From NCBI GenBank assembly GCA_031383555.1, contig JANMZR010000191.1:1-14227 (forward strand): a stretch of DNA of 14,227 bases, in the 5' to 3' direction. The position numbers and the translations under genes are program-made. Source of the DNA: JANMZR01 sp031383555 (GTDB lineage: Bacteria > Bacteroidota > Bacteroidia > Cytophagales > Spirosomataceae). Positions 1-6,120 of this stretch are shown in pieces. Each line of letters begins with the position of its first letter. The first letter of the stretch is position 1. The notes under the pieces are model-generated. The model ran no database searches. It was given only the letters and a program-made list of their open reading frames with translations, and had not been told where the DNA came from.

Positions 1-72
1 AAAACCTACGTTTTCAACAAACCAAGGTTCTTGCAAACCAAGTGCAAGGCTAAATATTTCTGTGCTATTCAT
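1..72 (-). CDS. Transposase N-terminus, ISL3-like (partial, runs off window)
   Basis: Only the first 24 codons are present. They start at ATG 72-70 and read MNSTEIFSLALGLQEPWFVE followed by NVGF. The pattern of a short helix with ALGL, then PW and a valine-rich strand, resembles the N-terminus of ISL3-family transposases of Bacteroidota, just before their zinc-binding domain. The start is supported by a TAnnTTTG promoter element ending 4 bp upstream. The zinc finger and the DDE catalytic domain would lie outside the window, so neither activity nor intactness can be judged. The family call rests on recognising a short motif and is tentative. Confidence 0.55.
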   Translation of the reverse strand, partial: MNSTEIFSLALGLQEPWFVENVGF

Positions 73-76
73 AACA

Positions 77-84
77 CAAAAATA
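77..84 (-). promoter_or_regulatory. Candidate -7 element of the IS transposase promoter
   Basis: The minus strand reads TATTTTTG, matching the Bacteroidota -7 consensus TAnnTTTG. It ends only 4 bp before the transposase ATG at 72, so the transcript would be leaderless or nearly so. No matching TTTG -33 box was found at standard spacing. Confidence 0.35.
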
Positions 85-111
85 ATAATTATTACCTTTA
101 CCCACTCTTAA

Positions 112-765
112 TCATATAGAGCCCAATAAAACTACAATTGATAGTAATAACATGAGGTCTTTATTGAAAAATAATTCTTTGGGGAAGCTAAAAAGTGAAC
201 TTTGATTTTCTATCACTTTTTTATTAGATTCAACACCTAAAATAAATAAAAAACATAAAAACATTGAAACAGCCGAAAATGCAAAAATGATGGTACTGTT
301 GGTTAGATCAATAGATTGGCCAACAATAATGCCCATAAATGACCAACCCGCAGCGCCTGCAATTCGTAATGTGCCGTAAGAAAAACTAGGATTTTTTTCA
401 GATAATTCTAAGGAAAGGCTATCTAAAAAAGGTTGTATCGAATTGTAAAACAATGACATACCAATTGTAATCGCCAAAATAAACCCAAAACTAAGTTCTG
501 TAAAGAGGTAAAAAAGATAGCTGATACTGCAAAAAAAAGTAGAGACTATTAAGCAAACTTTATAACCAATTCTATCTGCTAAAAAGCCATAAAATGGTTG
601 AACTAAAAACATTAAAACAGGAATTGCACTTAAAACAATTGCCGTTTGAATGCCTCTAAGATGTCTTTCTTTCAAATAATCAGCGAAAATTGGCAGCCAC
701 GAAGCGGTACAACAAAATACCAAAAAGTATAGAATTCGTAGTCGGTTGGCTTGACTTATATTCAC
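112..765 (-). pseudogene. MFS transporter, 3' half removed by IS insertion
   Basis: The product is an integral inner-membrane transporter of the major facilitator superfamily. The first ~210 residues contain about six hydrophobic segments. The loop after the second segment has the MFS signature A pattern (GFLADRIGYK, about residues 60-69), and a central charged loop (about residues 180-200) precedes a seventh segment. It looks like the MFS_1_like (nucleoside/phenylpropionate permease) type, normally about 400 residues. The frame ends abruptly in segment 7 with Gly-Ser-Ile-stop, codons supplied by the IS end (124 is the last likely native base). The start is GTG at 765-763. No in-frame ATG lies nearby, and the gap to the upstream deaminase gene is 11 bp. 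It is the third gene of the kinase-deaminase operon, so its substrate was probably an amino sugar (inference). The truncated product is unlikely to transport. Confidence 0.75.
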
Positions 766-776
766 AATAATTTCAT

Positions 777-1505
777 TTAAGAATTTGATAATTTTTTCGC
801 CGCCTCTTTATCAATCATTAAAATACTGTTTTTATGGGTTTGAATAATTGTGGAAGGAATACTTATATCTGGTGTAATTTTTACAGTTTTATAGATTATA
901 TCAGCTTTATGATTTCCATTGGCCATCATTATTGCTTTTTTTGCATTCAAAAACTGATTTAAACCAAGTGTAATTCCTTTATTGATAATAGTAGTTTGAT
1001 CAAAATATTTCTGACCTATCGATTGTGTAACTTCATCTAAATCAATCACATGAGCATTTAAATTAATTGAAGCACCTGGTTCATTAAAACCAATATGGCC
1101 ATTCATGCCTACACCCACAATTATCAAATCAATACCTTTTTCTTTTACAAGTTTATCTATTTTTTCACATTCGTTTTGCAAATTAACCGCCATTGAATCA
1201 AATAAATAAACCTGAGAATCATGCAAATTAAGTGGCTGAAATACATTTGTTTGTAAAAAATAATGACAACTTCCTGAGTTTTTAGGCAGTATTCCTATCC
1301 ATTCATCAAGTCCAATAAATGTAGCTTGACTTAAATCTAGCTTGCTTTCAATTATTTTTTTTGTGAAAATCTGGTAAGCCAAAACTGGTGAGTTTCCTGA
1401 TGCAAGGCACAAAGTTGCAGTTGGATTATTTACAAAAAGGTCTATCATTTCATTTGCGACTTCCAATGATAAACTTTCAAAATCATTAAATATTTTTACT
1501 TCCAT
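777..1505 (-). CDS. nagB: Glucosamine-6-phosphate deaminase-like protein (NagB family)
   Basis: The likely reaction is glucosamine 6-phosphate to fructose 6-phosphate plus ammonia, in the cytoplasm. The 242-residue length fits the short NagB type rather than the ~266-residue allosteric enterobacterial enzyme. Visible landmarks are a phosphate-binding SGNSP loop (about 36-40), GLDEW (65-69) with the candidate acid/base Asp67, and the family signature GVGMNGHIGFNEPG (131-144) with His137 and Glu142. Asn135 stands where E. coli NagB has Asp141. To my knowledge short NagB proteins commonly have Asn there, so this is not taken as inactivation. The ATG lies 1 bp after the stop of the sugar kinase gene, indicating translational coupling. 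No nagA-type deacetylase is next to it. A galactosamine-6-phosphate deaminase (AgaI-like) or another phosphosugar isomerase cannot be excluded. Confidence 0.82.
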   Translation of the reverse strand: MEVKIFNDFESLSLEVANEMIDLFVNNPTATLCLASGNSPVLAYQIFTKKIIESKLDLSQATFIGLDEWIGILPKNSGSCHYFLQTNVFQPLNLHDSQVYLFDSMAVNLQNECEKIDKLVKEKGIDLIIVGVGMNGHIGFNEPGASINLNAHVIDLDEVTQSIGQKYFDQTTIINKGITLGLNQFLNAKKAIMMANGNHKADIIYKTVKITPDISIPSTIIQTHKNSILMIDKEAAKKLSNS

Positions 1506-1506
1506 T

Positions 1507-2559
1507 TTATTGATTTTGAATATATTGAATTACCTGATTGAAATTTGGGCTTTCGCCCGTTGATATATAAAAACCAGCAGCAGCATTAGCAAATTGCAAA
1601 GCTTCTACATTTGTATAATCTTGCAGAATAGAAGCACAAAAACCAGCATTAAAATGGTCGCCTGCGCCTGTACTTATGAGAGGTTTTTGTTGAAAAAATG
1701 TATTTGCAAAAATAAGGCCGTCATTTTTGCAAAAACAATAACTTTCTTTTGAATGATGCAAAACCAGTTTTTCAATATTTAGAAAGTCAAATATTTTCTT
1801 GCCTTTTTCTTCAAAAACTAAATTTTCTTTAGGAAAAATAACCTTAAAAACTGCTTCCGTTTCATTTTTATTCAAACTTAATATCACTTTTACATTTTTC
1901 GAAAATGTTGAAATAATAGAAAGAATATTTTGAATTTCGTTGGAAGCTCTATTTGAGCAATCAGCAAGGTCAAAAAATACAATTTTATCTTTACTATTAG
2001 ATAATTTAGGAATTATTTCTTGTAAAATTCCTTCCCAAATGGAAGTCATCCCCATTATTTCTGACCAATTTACCAAACAATATAAGTCATTGTTTTCGAA
2101 CAAGTTAATCAGATAATCACGTCCTATTATCTCTTTCAAACTTTGCCAATTTATGGAATTCAAAGCCCCATTTTCAGCCAGCATAATTTTATTATCATAA
2201 AACTCATAGGCATAGGCATATCCAGGGTTTGCATAAGAATGAAGAGAACAATTTGAATGAATATTTTGAAATATTGAGTCAACATTTGGGAAGCCTAATG
2301 AGGCAATCAAATCGCTTTTAATACCTAAATTAGACAATGCATTTGCAAGAATTGTACCATTACCCCCGATTTTGGTAAAGATTTCTTCTATTTCAAGGCT
2401 GAAATTATTACCTCGTTTCTCTAAAATATAATCGCCAAACTCACTGGATTTGTCAAAAAAAGTCTTGCTGGTTTTTTTAATTTTAAAAATTTTATCAATA
2501 AAACCATCGAAACCTATTAGGGCCGTTTTTGAATTTTGAAAAATGGTGGAATGATTCAA
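1507..2559 (-). CDS. PfkB/ribokinase-family carbohydrate kinase
   Basis: This is a cytoplasmic ATP-dependent sugar kinase of 350 residues. It carries both PfkB landmarks: the N-terminal glycine-rich KIGGNGTILANALSNLG (about 63-79) and the C-terminal STGAGDHFNAGF (296-307), whose Asp301 is the predicted catalytic base and whose GAGD forms the anion hole. Its substrate cannot be read from sequence. Because it is the first gene of an operon with a NagB-type deaminase and an MFS transporter, a hexosamine or related sugar is the reasonable guess. The start is TTG at 2559-2557. The frame is open upstream to a stop at 2587-2589 but contains no ATG, and the family N-terminus (strand ending in GFDGFID, 16-22) fits this start. 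Length and motifs look intact. Confidence 0.82.
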   Translation of the reverse strand: MNHSTIFQNSKTALIGFDGFIDKIFKIKKTSKTFFDKSSEFGDYILEKRGNNFSLEIEEIFTKIGGNGTILANALSNLGIKSDLIASLGFPNVDSIFQNIHSNCSLHSYANPGYAYAYEFYDNKIMLAENGALNSINWQSLKEIIGRDYLINLFENNDLYCLVNWSEIMGMTSIWEGILQEIIPKLSNSKDKIVFFDLADCSNRASNEIQNILSIISTFSKNVKVILSLNKNETEAVFKVIFPKENLVFEEKGKKIFDFLNIEKLVLHHSKESYCFCKNDGLIFANTFFQQKPLISTGAGDHFNAGFCASILQDYTNVEALQFANAAAGFYISTGESPNFNQVIQYIQNQ

Positions 2560-2747
2560 TTTATAGTAAAAAAAGATTTTACCAAATTACTAATTTATAG
2601 ATTGGAATACAAATTGGGCTATGAAAAGTATGATTTTTTGTTTTTATGTAAATTTGAAAATGACATTTGCATTTCAATTTCAATTGAATTCGTAAAGTAC
2701 ATGAGACTATTTCTTGCAAATAAATTTGTTTCGCCATTAAAAAAAAT

Positions 2748-2923
2748 AGCCTTCCGTCAAAGACAGCGTCTTAAAGCTGAAATAAAACAAAACAGCCTTC
2801 CGTCAGTGACGGCCTCTTAAAGATAAATTAATACAAAACAAAACAGCCTTCCGCTAATGATGGCCTCTTAAAGATAAATTAATACAAAACAAAACAGCCT
2901 TCCGTTAGTGACGGAAGGCTGTT
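2748..2923. repeat. Tandem repeat of 51 bp, 3.5 copies, derived from a terminator hairpin
   Basis: Copies start at 2748 (46 bp, diverged), 2794 (51 bp), 2845 (51 bp) and 2896 (partial). Each starts AGCCTTCCG. Copies 2 and 3 differ at only four positions, all transitions, all within the hairpin core. Every copy carries the left arm of the terminator stem. In copies 1-3 the right arm is degenerate (GGCCTCTTAAAG in copies 2 and 3, where an intact arm would read GGAAGGCT). Copy 4 has the complete stem. Read on the minus strand, each unit ends in GGAAGGCTGTTTTGTTTTG, a stem arm plus T-rich tract. Confidence 0.85.
2893..2923 (-). terminator. Rho-independent terminator of the secreted-protein gene
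   Basis: A perfect 13-bp inverted repeat: AACAGCCTTCCGT (2893-2905) and ACGGAAGGCTGTT (2911-2923) around the 5-base loop TAGTG. On the minus strand it is followed by a T-rich run (TTTTGTTTTG), so it ends transcription arriving from the gene at 2972-3451. It is the only complete hairpin in the tandem repeat. Confidence 0.85.
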
Positions 2924-2971
2924 CAATTAACCTCTAAACCTATTTTTACTATGAAAAAACACTATTTTTTT

Positions 2972-3451
2972 TTAGATAGCTGTTACTTCAGCTTCTGAAA
3001 TTGTATCGATATTAGTATCTAAAATTTCTACTTGATTAATACTCCAAATAAAATTTATTGTATTGGAAGTATGTTTTAATTTAATTAACCAATTAATGGC
3101 TTCTTTTGTTTTAATTTTTTCTAAATTTTTAACATAAATTAACACAGCACCATTAAATTCTGTTTTTTGTGCCTCGGATAAGTTAAAAAATGCTGAAGAA
3201 TTATTGTTATATAAATCTAAAACTTTGCTTACTAATATGATCTCCTTTTTTGAACCCAAGGCATCCGTCTGATCACTTATAAAATTTTCTAACTCTTTTT
3301 CCTGTCCATTCACAAGTAACTTTCCTAAATCGTTAACTGAATTTGTTTTGTTACTATCTGATTTTGTTGTCGAAACAGTTTCCGCTTTTGCTGTTACGTT
3401 TGCAAACATAGTAGCTACTACCATCGATGCAAAAATTATATTCTTTTTCAT
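2972..3451 (-). CDS. Secreted or periplasmic protein of unknown function
   Basis: I do not recognise a family for these 159 residues. Residues 1-23 form a classic Sec signal peptide: MKKN, then a hydrophobic core, then AKA as a signal peptidase I site before ETV. No lipobox cysteine is present, so the mature ~136-residue protein should be soluble in the periplasm or exported. After a Ser/Thr/Lys/Asn-rich linker (about 27-40) the rest looks mainly alpha-helical, with alternating charged and hydrophobic residues and no cysteine. The gene stands alone, with 261 bp on its 5' side and a strong terminator with extra repeated copies on its 3' side, so it is probably monocistronic. The ATG start is set by the signal peptide. 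It is probably a real gene because of the signal peptide, promoter-like element and terminator, but its function is unknown. Confidence 0.7.
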   Translation of the reverse strand: MKKNIIFASMVVATMFANVTAKAETVSTTKSDSNKTNSVNDLGKLLVNGQEKELENFISDQTDALGSKKEIILVSKVLDLYNNNSSAFFNLSEAQKTEFNGAVLIYVKNLEKIKTKEAINWLIKLKHTSNTINFIWSINQVEILDTNIDTISEAEVTAI

Positions 3452-3531
3452 TGTTTGTACTTGTTATTGTACTATTAGTTTGTCTAAATTGACAATACAA
3501 ATTTGCACAATAAAATAATACAAAACAAATA

Positions 3532-3539
3532 CAAAAGTA
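3532..3539 (-). promoter_or_regulatory. Candidate -7 element for the secreted-protein gene
   Basis: The minus strand reads TACTTTTG, a match to TAnnTTTG, about 80 bp before the ATG at 3451. No TTTG at the expected -33 distance was seen, and the surrounding DNA is very AT-rich, so chance matches are likely. Confidence 0.3.
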
Positions 3540-3712
3540 GGCAATAGTTTAGTTTTCTTCTAAAAATATTCTTAAAAATACATAATTAGCAGAATAATAT
3601 ATATGTATAATATAAATACGCAATATTTTATTTGTATTAGAATAGTGAAACTTTTAGAATATTGTTATTTTGGGTTTATCGGAAAAATTCAAAAGTTCTT
3701 CAAATAGTACAA

Positions 3713-4273
3713 TTATTGATTAAAATTATTCATTGTATTTTGGATGCCATTTGTGCAAAAACTGAGACACATATCACCAGATTTGTCCAAAAGTTCTGGA
3801 AGTTGATTTTTTTCATCATCGGAAAACTCTTTTAAAACATACTCAACTTGCCTACCTTTTGGAAAATTATCACCAACACCAAATCGCAATCTTGCATAAT
3901 CACTATTTCCTAAAACTTCTTCAATATTTTTTAAGCCATTATGCCCACCCGCTGACCCTTTTGGTTTCATCCGCAATTTTCCAAAAGGCAAAGCAAGGTC
4001 ATCAGTAATTACTAATATATTTGCTTGTTCAATTTTTAAATCCTTCATCCAATGATTCAAAGCTTTACCGCTTAAATTCATATAAGTTGTAGGCTTTAGC
4101 AATGTAATTACTTTGCCTTTAAATTTTATTTCTGCATAATAAGCATGGCGGCCCAAAATAAAACTCTTTTCAAAGCTTGCCAAAAGGCGGTCTAAAACCA
4201 TAAACCCAATATTATGCCGAGTTAAGGCGTACTCGGGGCCAATATTACCAAGACCAACTATTAAATATTTCAT
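3713..4273 (-). CDS. pth: Peptidyl-tRNA hydrolase
   Basis: This enzyme cleaves the ester bond of peptidyl-tRNAs released from stalled ribosomes, recycling tRNA in the cytoplasm; it is usually essential. The 186-residue length is normal for bacterial Pth. The known active-site residues are all present: Asn10 (VGLGN), catalytic His20 (TRHNIGF), Asn66 (TYMNLSG), Asp91/Asp92 (ITDDLALP), and His111/Asn112 (GSAGGHNGLK). The ATG start gives the conserved N-terminal strand YLIVGLGN. It is divergent from pyrR across 207 bp, and the secreted-protein gene follows 261 bp downstream. No clear terminator follows its stop, so read-through toward the secreted-protein gene is possible. Confidence 0.96.
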   Translation of the reverse strand: MKYLIVGLGNIGPEYALTRHNIGFMVLDRLLASFEKSFILGRHAYYAEIKFKGKVITLLKPTTYMNLSGKALNHWMKDLKIEQANILVITDDLALPFGKLRMKPKGSAGGHNGLKNIEEVLGNSDYARLRFGVGDNFPKGRQVEYVLKEFSDDEKNQLPELLDKSGDMCLSFCTNGIQNTMNNFNQ

Positions 4274-4301
4274 GTTTGTAACTAATATTTTAATGGCACT
4301 A

Positions 4302-4323
4302 TACCCCGAAAGAATTGGGGGTA
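4302..4323. repeat. GC-rich inverted repeat in the pth-pyrR divergent spacer
   Basis: TACCCC (4302-4307) and GGGGTA (4318-4323) form a 6-bp perfect stem around a 10-base loop, standing out in an AT-rich spacer. It lies 29 bp upstream of the pth ATG, so it may be in the pth leader or act as an operator. No T-tract follows on either strand, which argues against a terminator. Confidence 0.45.
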
Positions 4324-4405
4324 CCTTGATTTTTAATAATAGATATTTTTAAAAAAAAACTATTGTATAGAATTCTAATCTTTTCAAAACTAAAGTTTAA
4401 AAATA

Positions 4406-4413
4406 CAAAAATA
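4406..4413 (-). promoter_or_regulatory. Candidate -7 element for pth
   Basis: The minus strand reads TATTTTTG (TAnnTTTG). A second match, TAGTTTTG, lies 21 bp closer to the gene at 4385-4392. Either would give a leader of about 100-130 bases containing the GC-rich hairpin. No well-spaced -33 TTTG supports one over the other. Confidence 0.3.
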
Positions 4414-4468
4414 GACATGGTTCCATTAAAAAAGATTTTTGGCTATTATTTTCATTCCAAATTTTCAC

Positions 4469-4476
4469 TAACTTTG
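4469..4476 (+). promoter_or_regulatory. Candidate -7 element of the pyrR-pyrB promoter
   Basis: TAACTTTG matches TAnnTTTG exactly and ends 4 bp before the pyrR ATG at 4481. Transcription from it would begin at or next to the start codon, giving a leaderless message. A TTTG lies at 4438-4441, but the 27-bp spacing is longer than the usual ~19-21. Confidence 0.5.
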
Positions 4477-4480
4477 TAAT

Positions 4481-5014
4481 ATGGAGCGTCGTCTCATTCT
4501 TTCAAGTCCACTTTTAGAAATTTCGATTAATAGGCTCTGCCATCAATTAATTGAAAACCATCAAGATTTTTCTAATTCCGTAATTTTAGGTCTTCAACCA
4601 AGAGGTATTATTTTGGCTAAAAGAATCCATGCTGAATTGGAAAAAATTTGCAGCTGTGAAATTCATTTTGGGCAGTTGGACGCTACTTTTTTTAGAGATG
4701 ATTTTCGAAAAAGAGAAACTATTACCCCGAATTCAACAAAAATTCCTTTTTTAATTGAAGGCAAATCAGTGATTTTGATCGATGATGTTATTTCAACAGC
4801 GAGAATGGTTCGAGCAGCATTAGATGCGATGGTAAGCTTTGGCAGGCCTGAAAAAGTAGAACTATGTGTATTGATTGATAGAATTTATAATAGAGACTTA
4901 CCGATTTCTCCCAATTATGTAGGCATGAAAGTAAATACATTGGACTCTCAAAAAGTATTAGTCGAATGGAAAGAACAAGGTCATGAAAAGGATCAGATTT
5001 GGTTGATTAATTAA
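4481..5014 (+). CDS. pyrR: PyrR: bifunctional pyr regulator / uracil phosphoribosyltransferase
   Basis: This is a phosphoribosyltransferase-fold protein of 177 residues, the usual PyrR length. It carries the 13-residue PRPP-binding motif VILIDDVISTARM (97-109) and the PyrR-specific LDATFFRDDF segment (67-76). In Firmicutes PyrR binds pyr mRNA in response to UMP and also makes UMP from uracil and PRPP. pyrB starts 66 bp downstream on the same strand, which supports the pyrimidine assignment. I saw no PyrR-type binding loop or attenuator in the 66-bp gap. The probable promoter abuts the ATG, leaving no leader RNA for attenuation. Here PyrR may therefore act mainly as an enzyme or by another mechanism (inference). 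The start is set by the conserved N-terminus. Confidence 0.93.
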   Translation: MERRLILSSPLLEISINRLCHQLIENHQDFSNSVILGLQPRGIILAKRIHAELEKICSCEIHFGQLDATFFRDDFRKRETITPNSTKIPFLIEGKSVILIDDVISTARMVRAALDAMVSFGRPEKVELCVLIDRIYNRDLPISPNYVGMKVNTLDSQKVLVEWKEQGHEKDQIWLIN

Positions 5015-5080
5015 AAAATAGTCAGAAGAAGTGATAGTAAATATAGTCATAAGTAGTTAGTTTAAAGTAAAATTAAAAAT

Positions 5081-6001
5081 ATGTCGTTAAGTGTTAAGCA
5101 TCTTCTTGGAATAAAAGAACTCAGCCTTGCCGACATTAATTTAATTTTAGATACTGCCATCGAATTCAAAGAAGTTATTAATAGGCCAATTAAAAAAGTG
5201 CCTTCCTTGCGAGATATTACCATCGCCAATGTGTTTTTCGAAAACTCAACAAGAACAAAGCTTTCTTTTGAACTAGCGGAAAAACGACTTTCAGCTGATG
5301 TATTGAATTTTTCAGCTTCAGGAAGTTCTGTTAAAAAGGGCGAAACATTGGTTGATACGGTAAAAAACATTTTGGCCATGAAAGTGGACATGATTGTAAT
5401 GCGACATAGCAGTGCTGGAGCCGCTCATTTTCTCTCAAGAAATATTGACGCTCAGATAGTTAACGCTGGTGATGGTACGCATGAACACCCAACCCAAGCA
5501 CTTTTGGACGCCTTTTCAATTCGAGAAAAATTAGGTGAAATTGCAGGCAAAAAAGTGGCTATTATTGGCGATATCATCCATTCAAGAGTAGCACTTTCCA
5601 ATATTTTTGCCCTAAAAAAATTGGGTGCTGAAGTAATGCTTTGTGGTCCTTCAACCCTTTTGCCTAAATATATAAATGAATTTGGGGTTAAAATCACTTC
5701 AAATGTGATGGAGGCTTTACAATGGTGCGATGTTGCCAATGTACTTAGAATTCAATTAGAAAGGCAACAAATAAAATATTTCCCTAGCCTTAGAGAATAC
5801 TCTCAATATTTTGGGATAAATAAAAAAATGTTAGATTCACTTGACAAAGAAATAGTATTGATGCACCCTGGGCCCATTAATAGAGGTGTTGAATTGAATT
5901 CCGATGCTGCCGACTCCCACCATTCCATTATACTCAATCAAGTTGAAAACGGCGTGGCTGTGCGTATGGCAGTGCTTTATTTATTGGCTTCGCAGCATTG
6001 A
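5081..6001 (+). CDS. pyrB: Aspartate carbamoyltransferase catalytic subunit
   Basis: It condenses carbamoyl phosphate with aspartate to N-carbamoylaspartate, the committed step of pyrimidine synthesis. The 306 residues match the family. Key segments are the carbamoyl-phosphate loop FFENSTRTKLSFE (52-64, with Ser56, Arg58, Thr59), the 80s loop with Lys86 (SSVKKGE), the MRHS segment with Arg108, HEHPTQALLD (134-143), and LMHPGPINRGVEL (260-272). All expected catalytic residues are visible. It lies 66 bp downstream of pyrR and is probably co-transcribed with it. No pyrI-like regulatory subunit gene lies next to it, so this looks like the unregulated catalytic trimer class (inference). Confidence 0.96.
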   Translation: MSLSVKHLLGIKELSLADINLILDTAIEFKEVINRPIKKVPSLRDITIANVFFENSTRTKLSFELAEKRLSADVLNFSASGSSVKKGETLVDTVKNILAMKVDMIVMRHSSAGAAHFLSRNIDAQIVNAGDGTHEHPTQALLDAFSIREKLGEIAGKKVAIIGDIIHSRVALSNIFALKKLGAEVMLCGPSTLLPKYINEFGVKITSNVMEALQWCDVANVLRIQLERQQIKYFPSLREYSQYFGINKKMLDSLDKEIVLMHPGPINRGVELNSDAADSHHSIILNQVENGVAVRMAVLYLLASQH

Positions 6002-6021
6002 AAATAAGTTTGATTTTCTTT
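6000..6021 (+). terminator. Weak hairpin at the end of pyrB
   Basis: GAAAAT (6000-6005) and ATTTTC (6013-6018) form an AT-rich 6-bp stem with a 7-base loop, followed by TTT. It overlaps the pyrB stop codon. The stem is weak, so it may not terminate efficiently; it is the only candidate between pyrB and the peptidase gene. Confidence 0.25.
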
Positions 6022-6086
6022 AAAAAGTCGAATTGCCCAAATCCCTAAATTTTCTTATAACCAATCACTAATAACCAATTCCTTCG

Positions 6087-6094
6087 TAAATTTG
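6087..6094 (+). promoter_or_regulatory. Candidate -7 element for the peptidase-methyltransferase pair
   Basis: TAAATTTG matches TAnnTTTG and lies 26 bp before the TTG start at 6121, a plausible leader length. No clear -33 TTTG was found. Confidence 0.4.
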
Positions 6095-6120
6095 CTTTTC
6101 AATTCAACAAAGCACATCAA

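Larger units (their letters stand above)
1..123 (-). mobile_element. End of an insertion sequence (ISL3-like), partial
   Basis: Three observations suggest an IS end. A transposase-like N-terminus starts at 72 and runs out of the window. Immediately upstream of it the MFS reading frame loses family resemblance and stops. The junction on the minus strand begins GGCTCTATATGATTAAGAG, starting at about 123. ISL3-family elements typically start with GG and have imperfect terminal repeats, and this end fits that in general terms. The exact boundary (123 or 124) and the family are inferred, because the other end and the target duplication lie outside the window. Confidence 0.6.
2560..2971. other. 412-bp intergenic spacer between sugar kinase and secreted-protein genes
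   Basis: The left half (2560-2740) is AT-rich sequence that must hold the promoter of the kinase operon. No full TAnnTTTG match was found there, only the near match TAATTTG on the minus strand around 2584-2590. The right half (2748-2923) is the terminator-derived tandem repeat described separately. A plus-strand open frame at 2536-2820 crosses the spacer, overlaps the kinase start and ends inside the repeats. It has no recognisable protein features and is not called. Confidence 0.7.

Noticed and set aside
777..1505. Possible inactivated deaminase because Asn135 replaces the Asp of E. coli NagB
   Set aside because: Short NagB proteins commonly carry NGH at this position, and the other active-site residues are intact.
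2536..2820. A 94-residue plus-strand open frame between the sugar kinase and secreted-protein genes
   Set aside because: It overlaps the kinase start, ends inside the terminator-derived repeat, and shows no domain or signal. Its C-terminus is simply translated repeat sequence.
5062..5391. Minus-strand open frame antisense to pyrB
   Set aside because: It is a shadow of the strongly conserved pyrB coding sequence and has no family features.
6060..6090. Repeated ATAACCAAT words upstream of the peptidase gene
   Set aside because: Only two copies, 9 bp each, in AT-rich DNA; no evidence of an operator or CRISPR-like array.
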